DNA of 64,000 nt from an uncultured Nioella sp. (GTDB lineage Bacteria > Pseudomonadota > Alphaproteobacteria > Rhodobacterales > Rhodobacteraceae): assembly GCA_947495575.1 (NCBI GenBank), contig CANLZL010000004.1:185272-249271 (forward strand), given 5' to 3'. Of the stretch, positions 37,920-45,112 are shown in pieces. The position numbers and the translations under genes are program-made. A model generated the notes under the pieces. That model saw nothing but the letters and a program-made list of their open reading frames with translations, was not told the origin of the DNA and searched no databases. The first letter of the stretch is position 1; every line of letters starts with the position of its first letter.

Positions 37920-38540
37920 TTGCCGTCACCCGTTTTGCTGAATTCGGTCTCAACATTGAACTTTTTGTTATGCTTTGCAAGGCTTTGCGGACGAAAATGG
38001 ATCTTACATCATGCTTCAGTTCTTCGTTCGAAAACGGGCAGGGTCGAATGTGTTCGACGGGCCATTCCGCCTTTTGATCGGTTCCGAGTTGGCATGAAGC
38101 GAGAAATGGGTCGCAAAAATCTCTTTGCGACTCAACCAAACCGAGCAGTGATGGCAGCTCGGGCGGCACTTAATTTCCGCTTGAGGGGCTTCGTTGTTCA
38201 CTGGAAACACCGTGACCAACAACAGCTTTGTCCCGCATCTCTGACGGACCCCAAAACGCTGCCGGGTGACTGGTGCCAGCCCTAGGCGGACATGAGTTTT
38301 CTGCGCGTCCGGCGGACAGTGGCCATTAGCTGCTTTCTGCTCCAATGTCCGCGAAGCGCAGAAAGCGGACTTTGCAAAGTTAGAGGAACGACCCAGAGCT
38401 GCAGTTGGTGAGCGATCCTGCGCTATTGCGCAGATTTCAGAAAGCAGACGTCGAACTATGAAATCCCAATTGGATTTCCAAGCGGATCCAGCTTACCGTC
38501 AGATCACGATCGACCGACTTTGAAGGCAGCGGAGAACACT
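37920..38540. other. Cargo intergenic region with repeat
   Basis: About 620 bases between the unknown gene and the Mrr-type nuclease. Frames open on both strands do not look like proteins and have no ribosome sites. It includes one arm (38342-38380) of a long inverted repeat whose partner is at 43817-43855. It should also hold the promoters of the two divergent genes. Confidence 0.4.
38342..38380 (+). repeat. Inverted repeat arm, left (cargo border)
   Basis: About 39 bases that recur in inverted orientation at 43817-43855. The inner 25 bases (38356-38380, beginning GCGCAGAAAGCGGACTTTGC) match exactly; the outer part differs at about three positions. The two arms enclose the nuclease, the IS and the protease pair. 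Confidence 0.75.
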
Positions 38541-40436
38541 ATGTTTGGGTATCGAGCCAACTTCACATTAGATCTCAACACAGCTTGGCCGAAGTTCATT
38601 GTTCAAGGCGAGCCTAGAGCCACCAAGAGCCGATACGGTCAAATATCTCGAGTTACTGTGCCTATTACTCACAGCGAGTTGGGGCTTTTTAAGGTGATAA
38701 GCGGCAACGACACTTACACGCTTCAGGAAAAACTGAACCAACTACTCGTTGCTTGGGACAAAAAATATCAGGCTCACTTGGACAAGTTGTCAGCTGAAGT
38801 CGGAAAGCAGTCGGCAGAGGCATTGATCGAAGAAGCTCAAGCCCAAATCCATGAACTTTCTCAGATTTTGAACGATACGCTTGATTACGATGACGCTGTT
38901 GACTGGAATGGCCTGAAAAGTAGGCCGGGCTTTCAGAAGTCCGCTTTTGAAAAACCAAGACCGGCCAAGCCAAACTTGCCAAACGAGCCAGTTCTCGAAC
39001 TTCCGACTTTTGTGCCTGATGTATTTGACTACCCTGGTCACGTAGCCCCTGAAGTACCCTTTCTCATGCGAGCAATCGGGCGTAAGAGGGCGATCCTTGA
39101 AAATGCTCAAAGCGAATGGCTTCATTCTAAGAAAGCCGCTGAAACCAAACACCGTCAGGTGCAGCAAAAGAAAGAAGCAGCGCACAATGCCACAGTTACC
39201 AAGTTAGAAGAAGATCACGAAAGTGCTCGTCTTCAACATCAAAAGGAATGTGAAAGAATAAGGGCCGCATACGCCAGAAGAGAGGAAAATTGGGTAAAGG
39301 AAAGAGAAGAATGGGAGGCCGAAGAATCTCGATTGGAACAAGGCGAAATCGACCGCGTTCAAACGCACAACTTGAGCATCGATAGGCTCAAAGAACAGTG
39401 GCAAAGCGGTTTCCCCGAAGCTGTGGTCGAACATGCTTGTTTGGTGCTCGATAACTCGACGTACCCCGGTTGGTTTCAAGGTAGCTACCGCTTTTCTTTT
39501 GACCACGCCAATAGACTTGCCCAAGTTGAGTTTCTGCTGCCGACCCCCGAAATCGTTGACATACCTAAGAGTGCCCGCTTTGTGGCTTCCACCGGCGAAA
39601 TTAAGACGACAAGCCTGTCAAAAACCGATCAAAAAAATCTCTATGACAGTCTCTGCTATCAAGTTGCATTGCGGACGGTACATGAGTTGTTCGAGGCGGA
39701 TACGGTCGAGAATTTCGACGCAATTCTGTTCAATGGCGTCGTAGACCAAATCAATCCAGCCACCGGACTTGAGGAACGGCCAACGATTATGTCTGGCATG
39801 TTCGAACGATCTAAGTTCATGGAAGTCAATCTAGAAAGAGTCGATCCAAAGGCTTGCTTCAAGAGCTTCAAGGGCGTTTCGGCGGCATCACTCATTGGCC
39901 TAGCTCCAATTGCCCCAATTATGGAGGTCGCAAGAGACGACGAACGCTTCATCGAGGATCGGCCGATAGCCGGATCTATTTCGCCTGAGCTGAATTTGGC
40001 GGCGATGGATTGGGAGGATTTCGAACACTTGGTACGCGAAGTTTTTGGCAAGGAATTTGAAGCTCGCGGTGGAGAAGTTAAGGTTACTCAATCAAGTTCC
40101 GATGGTGGTGTTGATGCCGTGGCATTCGATCCCGATCCGATCAGTGGGGGTAAAATTGTAATCCAAGCAAAGCGGTACACTCGCACCGTCGGTGTAGCCG
40201 CCGTCCGTGACCTCTACGGTACCGTGATGAACGAAGGGGCGAGCAAAGGTCTGCTTGTTACTACCGCAGACTATGGCCCAGACGCCTACAAGTTTGCCGC
40301 TGATAAGCCGCTTACTTTACTAAACGGGTCGAACCTCTTGTTCATGCTCGAGAGACACGGGATCAACGCTATGATTGATATTCCAGCCGCCCGTAAAGAA
40401 TTAGGCTTGGGAACCCCGAGCGGAGATAGAGTTTGA
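38541..40436 (+). CDS. Mrr-type restriction endonuclease-like protein
   Basis: A 631-residue protein. The C-terminal 150 residues form an Mrr/RE-like nuclease domain: MDWEDFEHLVREVFGKEFEA, catalytic Asp in SSSDGGVDAVAFDP and the Q-x-K motif in IVIQAKRYTRTVG, then GLLVTTADYGPDAY. The N-terminal 470 residues include a long charged coiled coil (about 200-310) and beta-rich flanking regions of unknown function. Such proteins can cut modified or foreign DNA, or act as effectors of defence systems. The ATG at 38541 has GGAG six bases upstream; a TTG seven codons earlier is less likely. No modification methyltransferase is nearby, which fits a type IV-like or effector role. Confidence 0.72.
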   Translation: MFGYRANFTLDLNTAWPKFIVQGEPRATKSRYGQISRVTVPITHSELGLFKVISGNDTYTLQEKLNQLLVAWDKKYQAHLDKLSAEVGKQSAEALIEEAQAQIHELSQILNDTLDYDDAVDWNGLKSRPGFQKSAFEKPRPAKPNLPNEPVLELPTFVPDVFDYPGHVAPEVPFLMRAIGRKRAILENAQSEWLHSKKAAETKHRQVQQKKEAAHNATVTKLEEDHESARLQHQKECERIRAAYARREENWVKEREEWEAEESRLEQGEIDRVQTHNLSIDRLKEQWQSGFPEAVVEHACLVLDNSTYPGWFQGSYRFSFDHANRLAQVEFLLPTPEIVDIPKSARFVASTGEIKTTSLSKTDQKNLYDSLCYQVALRTVHELFEADTVENFDAILFNGVVDQINPATGLEERPTIMSGMFERSKFMEVNLERVDPKACFKSFKGVSAASLIGLAPIAPIMEVARDDERFIEDRPIAGSISPELNLAAMDWEDFEHLVREVFGKEFEARGGEVKVTQSSSDGGVDAVAFDPDPISGGKIVIQAKRYTRTVGVAAVRDLYGTVMNEGASKGLLVTTADYGPDAYKFAADKPLTLLNGSNLLFMLERHGINAMIDIPAARKELGLGTPSGDRV

Positions 40437-40602
40437 AGCGGATTAAGGCGTCGTTCAAGCTCCCCGAAACGAAGTCCGCTTTCACGCATGTTGTCTGGCA
40501 ACTTACAGCGAAGCGGCGAATCCACACTTTCCGCCCTGGGCTCAGGGCGACCATGTCCGCTTCGGGTTGGCACAAGTCGTCCAGCGGCGTTACGGTGAGC
40601 GG
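40437..40602. other. Short gap before the IS
   Basis: No gene seen. It is rich in GAAGCGG / CCGCTTC-type fragments like those of the inverted-repeat region. The left end of the IS follows directly. Confidence 0.3.
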
Positions 40603-40666
40603 TGACGTTGCCCCCTGAAACCGGGCCACGAGGGTGTTAGTGATCCGTCCAAACAAAGGATGGACT

Positions 40667-40930
40667 ATGAAACGCAGATTTTCAGACGAACAGATCATTG
40701 GGATGTTCAAGGAGTACGAGGCCGGGGCCAAGGCGCAGGACGTGTGCCGGAAGTACGGGATCAGCGACGCGACCTTCTACAAGTACAAAGCCAAATTCGG
40801 CGGAATGAACGTGTCGGATGCCAAGAAGCTCAGGGTTCTTGAGGACGAGAACAACCGGCTGAAACGGATGCTGGCGGAGGCGATGCTCGACAACGCGGCG
40901 CTGAAGGATCTGGCGACAAAAAACTACTGA
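40667..40930 (+). CDS. IS3-family transposase OrfA
   Basis: An 87-residue helix-turn-helix protein: [40 protein letters not shown], then a leucine-zipper-like [25 protein letters not shown] lies 6 bases before the ATG. Near its end the heptamer AAAAAAC (40918-40924), in the phase A-AAA-AAC, is a classical minus-1 slip site that would fuse OrfA to OrfB. Confidence 0.9.
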   Translation: MKRRFSDEQIIGMFKEYEAGAKAQDVCRKYGISDATFYKYKAKFGGMNVSDAKKLRVLEDENNRLKRMLAEAMLDNAALKDLATKNY

Positions 40931-40938
40931 CGCCTGAC

Positions 40939-41808
40939 GTGAAGCGGCGGGCGGTGCGGGACGTGATGGACCGGCACAGCCTCAGCGAGCGTCGGGCGTG
41001 TCAGTTGGCGAACCTGCACCGATCTGTCTTCCAATACGAGAAGGAGGACGGCGGCGATGAGGCTCTGCGCAGGCGGCTGCGCGAGCTGGCCAATGAGCGC
41101 CGCCGGTTTGGGTATCGGCGGCTTCATATCCTGCTGCAGCGGGAAGGTGTCGAGGTGAACCACAAGAAGCTGTTCCGGCTCTACCGGGAAGAACGGTTAA
41201 TGGTCCGTAAACGGGGCGGTCGCAAGCGTGCTCTGGGCACGAGGAGGCCAATCCTGGTGCCCGACAGGGCGAACCAGCGCTGGTCATTGGACTTCGTGTC
41301 TGACGCTCTGTCAGACGGCCAGCGGTTCCGCGTTCTGTGCATCGTGGATGACTGCACCCGCGAAGCCCTGGCCACGGTTGTGGACCGTTCCATGTCCGGC
41401 CGACGCATGACCCGTGAACTGGATGCGCTGATCCGGAGGCGCGGTCAACCTGACCTGATTGTCAGCGACAAGGGCACGGAAATGACATCGCATGCTGTGC
41501 TTCGATGGTGCCAGGACACCGGCGCTGGCTGGCACTACATCGCGCCTGGGAAACCGATGCAGAACGCTTTCGTCGAGTCATTCAACGGCAGGCTCCGCGA
41601 CGAGTGCCTGAATGAAAACCTGTTTGGCAATCTCGCCGAGGCACGCCGGATCATCGAAACATGGAGGATCGACTACAACATCAACAGACCACACACATCG
41701 CTGAACGGGCAGACACCGACCGAGTTCGCCCAAAGGCTAAGTTCCAACCGACCGGCTTCGCTTGAGCTCCGCATTGGCTCCGCTCAGCCGGTCTTGACCG
41801 CAACCTAA
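40939..41808 (+). CDS. IS3-family transposase OrfB (DDE)
   Basis: A 289-residue integrase-type transposase, intact. An HTH_21-like segment ([20 protein letters not shown]) precedes the catalytic core with the three acidic residues in [20 protein letters not shown] and [16 protein letters not shown]. It is in the minus-1 frame relative to OrfA; an internal GTG at 40939 is available, but the active enzyme is probably the frameshift fusion. Confidence 0.9.
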   Translation: MKRRAVRDVMDRHSLSERRACQLANLHRSVFQYEKEDGGDEALRRRLRELANERRRFGYRRLHILLQREGVEVNHKKLFRLYREERLMVRKRGGRKRALGTRRPILVPDRANQRWSLDFVSDALSDGQRFRVLCIVDDCTREALATVVDRSMSGRRMTRELDALIRRRGQPDLIVSDKGTEMTSHAVLRWCQDTGAGWHYIAPGKPMQNAFVESFNGRLRDECLNENLFGNLAEARRIIETWRIDYNINRPHTSLNGQTPTEFAQRLSSNRPASLELRIGSAQPVLTAT

Positions 41809-41984
41809 TCACAAGAAAGAAACAGGAACGGATTCTACAACCAAACGGCCCGGATCAGGGGGCAACGTCACGAGCTTTGCAAATTCACATGGACGGCCCA
41901 AACCGATTATTGAACAAAAAGTAGAATGTTAACGTATGCAACTCTGAACCCGTCACTTGGCACAGCCGCAGATTATCTGCATCC

Positions 41985-42812
41985 CTATTCCCGAAGGCCT
42001 TCAATTGTACGCAAAATTGAGGTTGATCGCGCAAAAAATGAAAGGCCTGCATGCCCTCCGTCTGCGCGATCTTGCGCAGATCGATAATGGCCGCAAATCA
42101 ATCCAACCACTTTTGGTGGCCTGTGCTCGTCCTTGGGATGCCAAGAACCATCAGCCCAGCCCTTTTGAAGAGATATGATTGGGCCACCTGAAAATCCAGA
42201 TTGAGCATAGCTGTCAATCAATCCGTAGTTTCTACCGAGTTCATTTTCGACATCAATTCCATGAATTGGCGGGTAGGCAAATACGCCCTGTCGGAGCAAC
42301 GGATAGTGAAACTCCGAACCGTTATAGCGGTTAACCGGTGAGTTATCAGGAAAACCTACAAAAACAACGGGCTCGCCTGCATACCTCGACGAAAGATCAT
42401 CTTCTGTAGCGAGAAAATTCAGGGGGAATGAGCAAGGCCTTCTTGTGTTGCCATCTGTAATAATTGGAAGTGCGGTTTCTCGAATTTTGATAACAGCCAC
42501 ATCGACATCGTTGCATTCGTAAACTAAATCAGGATCTGTAACAGTCAATCTCTCGTATCCGAATTTTGCTTTCGGAGTTCCTGGGTTGATTGCACATTGA
42601 AAAGAGATGCCCATTTCCACAAGCTTTGACTGCTTTGTAGCAGCCCTTGGGCCGTACCTCGAGTCAACTACATGCCGTGCGGTCACTAAGAAGTAGTTCT
42701 GCTCGTCATAAACGAAGAAACCAGTGCCCTTTCCAGTGCGATTATCGTCAAAATTCACAGTCAGTCTGGCAACCGTGAGATACCAGAATTCTTGTGGCGG
42801 CAGAAAAAACAT
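41985..42812 (-). CDS. Trypsin-like serine protease
   Basis: A 275-residue chymotrypsin-fold protease without a signal peptide, so likely cytoplasmic. The triad can be read: His in TGFFVYDE..FLVTARHVVDS, Asp in CNDVDVAVIKI and Ser in SYAQSGFSGGPIISL. Loops between are long, as in stand-alone bacterial trypsin-like proteases of conflict systems. It is divergent from a small Trypco2-like gene across about 400 bases. The cytoplasmic location and cargo setting suggest a defence or signalling role rather than digestion; that is inference. Confidence 0.72.
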   Translation of the reverse strand: MFFLPPQEFWYLTVARLTVNFDDNRTGKGTGFFVYDEQNYFLVTARHVVDSRYGPRAATKQSKLVEMGISFQCAINPGTPKAKFGYERLTVTDPDLVYECNDVDVAVIKIRETALPIITDGNTRRPCSFPLNFLATEDDLSSRYAGEPVVFVGFPDNSPVNRYNGSEFHYPLLRQGVFAYPPIHGIDVENELGRNYGLIDSYAQSGFSGGPIISLQKGWADGSWHPKDEHRPPKVVGLICGHYRSAQDRADGGHAGLSFFARSTSILRTIEGLRE

Positions 42813-43220
42813 GAACAGACCTCAGCTCAAAGGAATACATAGCAGATTGTCAGTTCCATTCAGCCACCGCAATATCCGCTTTGGACTGTCAGAAGTCATC
42901 GGGGACACCCCTAAGGGCCATTCACGGCTAAAAATCGTGCGCTGCACCGCGCACAAACGTCTGCTAATTAGAGTGATGCCAAAAAACGTAACAAAATCAA
43001 GACGATTTCGCCGAGAGATTGTGACACAGCATTTAGGGTAGGCTTAGGCGCGAGGTGCCACGAACATCCGTGATAAAAATTGAGAATACGTGATGAACTT
43101 AGTCTTCTATCTATCCTAACCTCACTCTTGCCCCCGAAAGCCAATCTCTTGCGAGAGTGCTTGTATTGCAATTTATGCGTGTGATAAATAGCGTTTTTTA
43201 GCTGATGTAGATGGGTAAAG
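42813..43220. other. Divergent intergenic region of the protease pair
   Basis: No gene is supported. It should contain the promoters of both genes. A hairpin GTGCGC-TGCACC-GCGCAC lies at 42938-42955. Frames open here lack ribosome sites. Confidence 0.35.
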
Positions 43221-43634
43221 ATGGACCTTCAGAATTTCGTATCTCAGTCTCTAACAGAGATTATTCGTGGTATACACAAGGCAAAGGTAGATAACTATCA
43301 ACTAAGCTCCATTATCCCCGGAAAAGTTGGAGGGGAGGAACAACATATTGAGACAAAGGTCGTTTTTGATATAGCTGTCACGACGACAAAGGAGGATACC
43401 AAAGGTGCTTCAAACGAGCTTGATGCAGGTGGTAAGATTAAAGTTCTCGGCGTTGATGTAGGACTATCAAACAAGCTTGGACTCAACTGGGGAAGCGCAA
43501 AGTCTAACACTCGGGTGTCCCGTATTGCGTTTGAAGTTCCAATACTGCTTAACAAGCATCATCGTGCCGACAAAAGCATGCCTGCGGAGCGCGATTTTGT
43601 TTTACGAAAGCTAAACATTAATGGCAATGAATAG
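43221..43634 (+). CDS. Small Trypco2-like protein
   Basis: A 137-residue protein: FVSQSLTEIIRGIHKAK at the start, a beta-strand VVFDIAVTTTKEDTKGA, a glycine-rich turn VLGVDVGLSNKLGLNWG and a closing strand TRVSRIAFEVPILL. This helix-strand-Gly-strand layout resembles the trypsin-co-occurring domain Trypco2 and related small proteins. Together with the divergent trypsin-like gene it may form a two-gene conflict module. The similarity is judged by eye and is not certain. Confidence 0.5.
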   Translation: MDLQNFVSQSLTEIIRGIHKAKVDNYQLSSIIPGKVGGEEQHIETKVVFDIAVTTTKEDTKGASNELDAGGKIKVLGVDVGLSNKLGLNWGSAKSNTRVSRIAFEVPILLNKHHRADKSMPAERDFVLRKLNINGNE

Positions 43635-43954
43635 GGGTTCTTTGCTTTGCTGTCCGAAAGCCGACTTTGGCACAACCGCGGCGAATGAGCAGTTGGTCTC
43701 GCAGATTGCTCATTCATCAGGCCGGAAATGCTGCGCTATGCAAGAATGGCGGCTTTCAGGAAGCTGACAAGTGAATTGTGGAGATGGCCGAATGTTGGCA
43801 TTGGGCCGTGTGCTGCACTTTGCAAAGTCCGCTTTCTGCGCTTCTCAGACATTGGTGTCTCCAAAAGTACTGAGGTTGGTTTCGATTGTTTCGGCCTTGA
43901 GCAGTCTAAATCGGTGGCGACCCGGGCAACGTGTGCCCGGATTCATTGGCGTAT
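43635..43954. other. Cargo intergenic region, repeat-rich
   Basis: No gene seen; frames on the plus strand read through repeat material. It contains the right arm (43817-43855) of the cargo inverted repeat. Confidence 0.35.
43817..43855 (-). repeat. Inverted repeat arm, right (cargo border)
   Basis: Inverted partner of 38342-38380; 25 bases at 43817-43841 are an exact reverse complement of 38356-38380, and the remainder matches with about three differences. Confidence 0.75.
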
Positions 43955-44086
43955 TCAGCGGTGGAGCAATTCGTTCAATTCTTTCAAAAGCGCTTTCATT
44001 TCCGCTTTTGTCTCCCGCGTCAAAACGCATTCTGCCAGTTCTTTCAGCGCAGCGGATTTGCGAATGATTCCAATATGGTTAGACAT
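43955..44086 (-). CDS. Possible 43-residue helical protein
   Basis: A short frame with AGAGGA about ten bases before its ATG: it begins MSNHIGIIRKSAALKELAE and ends in an amphipathic helix EMKALLKELNELLHR. I recognise no family. The size and helix pattern are compatible with a small antitoxin-like or regulatory peptide, but no partner is adjacent. Confidence 0.35.
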   Translation of the reverse strand: MSNHIGIIRKSAALKELAECVLTRETKAEMKALLKELNELLHR

Positions 44087-44379
44087 GATCGTTAATTCCT
44101 CTTTCCTTGGGTCGTGAGGCGATTCATATCCATCCAAGCGCGAGAGTCTACGATAGTGATTCTGACTGTGTCATGGAGAATGACATCGCGAAAAAAACAT
44201 GGTCAAAAACGACTAAAAAATTGGAATTATTAGGGGGGTATTTCAGTCAATAAACATTGACGATTCTGTTCCATTTTCTCGCAGCTACTGCGGCGCTGCG
44301 AAAGGGGTGGGGTGGTCCCCCTGTGGGTCCCTTGAAGTGTTGCAGTAATGTCACACCCCCTGCTAACGCAGGCCAGCGT

Positions 44380-44955
44380 CTACTCCTCCTCTCGCAACAA
44401 CCGATAAACCGACGAGCGAGCTATCCCAAGCTGCTTGGCGATAGCGGTAGGTGTCACACCTTGCGCCTTTAGGTCTGCGATCTGTGCGACGTCTATGGTC
44501 GCGGGTCTACCCTTAAATACATATGCGTCAGTGCCTTTCAGCTTCTTAGCAGCTTCTATGCCTTCGCGCTGACGATCTTTGCGAATTTCCGTTTCAAACT
44601 CGGCGATTGCGCCGAGCATTGTGAAGAAAAAGCGTCCGGCGGGCGTGGAGGTGTCGATGTCCTGTTCTAACACTTTCAGGCCGACGCCTTTTTCTTGAAG
44701 CGTATGTGCAATGTTATGAAGGTCGCGCGACGACCTTGCTATCCGGTCTAAACGCGTTACGGCGACAGTATCGCCACGGCGAATGCCACGGCTAAGCATG
44801 TCTTCCAGCGCTTCACGTCCTGCGCGCTTAGTGCCTGACACCTTTTCGGCGTAGAGATGTTCTGAGGCGACGCCTGCGCGCGTTAGCGCGTCGATCTGTA
44901 CATCCAGCTTCTGACCTGCGCTGGACACACGTGCATATCCGATCATCTCGCCCAT
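44380..44955 (-). CDS. Serine recombinase (resolvase/invertase)
   Basis: Small serine recombinase, 191 residues. Catalytic Ser in IGYARVSSAGQKLDVQIDAL, the arginine motif in TRLDRIARSSRDL, TSTPAGRFFFTMLGAIAEFE before the long E helix, and a C-terminal helix-turn-helix (VTPTAIAKQLGIARSSVYRL). The start at 44955 has AAAGG seven bases upstream; a frame open to 45135 is rejected because it crosses the intergenic dyads. It could act as a multimer resolvase or invertase for the element. Its upstream region holds several dyad and repeat elements. Confidence 0.88.
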   Translation of the reverse strand: MGEMIGYARVSSAGQKLDVQIDALTRAGVASEHLYAEKVSGTKRAGREALEDMLSRGIRRGDTVAVTRLDRIARSSRDLHNIAHTLQEKGVGLKVLEQDIDTSTPAGRFFFTMLGAIAEFETEIRKDRQREGIEAAKKLKGTDAYVFKGRPATIDVAQIADLKAQGVTPTAIAKQLGIARSSVYRLLREEE

Positions 44956-44981
44956 CCTAGTGCCTTTCTGTCCTATTTGAC

Positions 44982-45075
44982 TGTCCGACAATAGAATAGT
45001 GTCCGGTAAATGATTCGAAAAGGCTAAAAGGACATTTTTTTTGTGATTTCGGGTGTCCTGATTGAGTACACTCAA
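44982..45075. promoter_or_regulatory. Repeat/dyad cluster upstream of the serine recombinase
   Basis: TGTCCGAC (44982) and TGTCCGGT (45000) are direct half-repeats 18 bases apart; AGGACA at about 45029 pairs with TGTCCT near 45054; and TTGAGTACACTCAA (45062-45075) is a 14-bp perfect palindrome. Such clusters are typical of recombination (res-like) or autoregulatory sites of serine recombinases. Confidence 0.4.
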
Positions 45076-45089
45076 ATGAGACGGTGTTG

Positions 45090-45110
45090 GGCGCGTTAGC
45101 GCCCTTTTGG
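45090..45110 (+). terminator. GTTA-loop hairpin after tape measure gene
   Basis: GGGCGC-GTTA-GCGCCC followed by TTTT on the plus strand, just past the tape-measure stop codon. The same GTTA-loop hairpin style recurs at about 50144-50157 and 50632-50647. Confidence 0.5.
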
Positions 45111-45112
45111 TA

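Larger units (their letters stand above)
40603..41870 (+). mobile_element. IS3-family insertion sequence (IS407-like)
   Basis: About 1,268 bp. Terminal inverted repeats are TGACGTTGCCCCCTGA at 40603 and its complement TCAGGGGGCAACGTCA ending at 41870, with GGGCC continuing the match after one gap. Two overlapping-phase reading frames (OrfA, OrfB) with a frameshift heptamer are characteristic of IS3. No target-site duplication could be found at these ends, so the element may have been rearranged after insertion. It lies between the nuclease and protease genes and does not visibly break a coding region. Confidence 0.88.

Noticed and set aside
37833..38285. Plus-strand frame of 150 residues upstream of the nuclease
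   Set aside because: Overlaps the start of the divergent cargo gene, includes repeat-like sequence, no ribosome site or recognisable domain.
40590..41885. Target-site duplication of the IS
   Set aside because: No 3-4 base direct repeat fits the inverted-repeat boundaries at either possible end.
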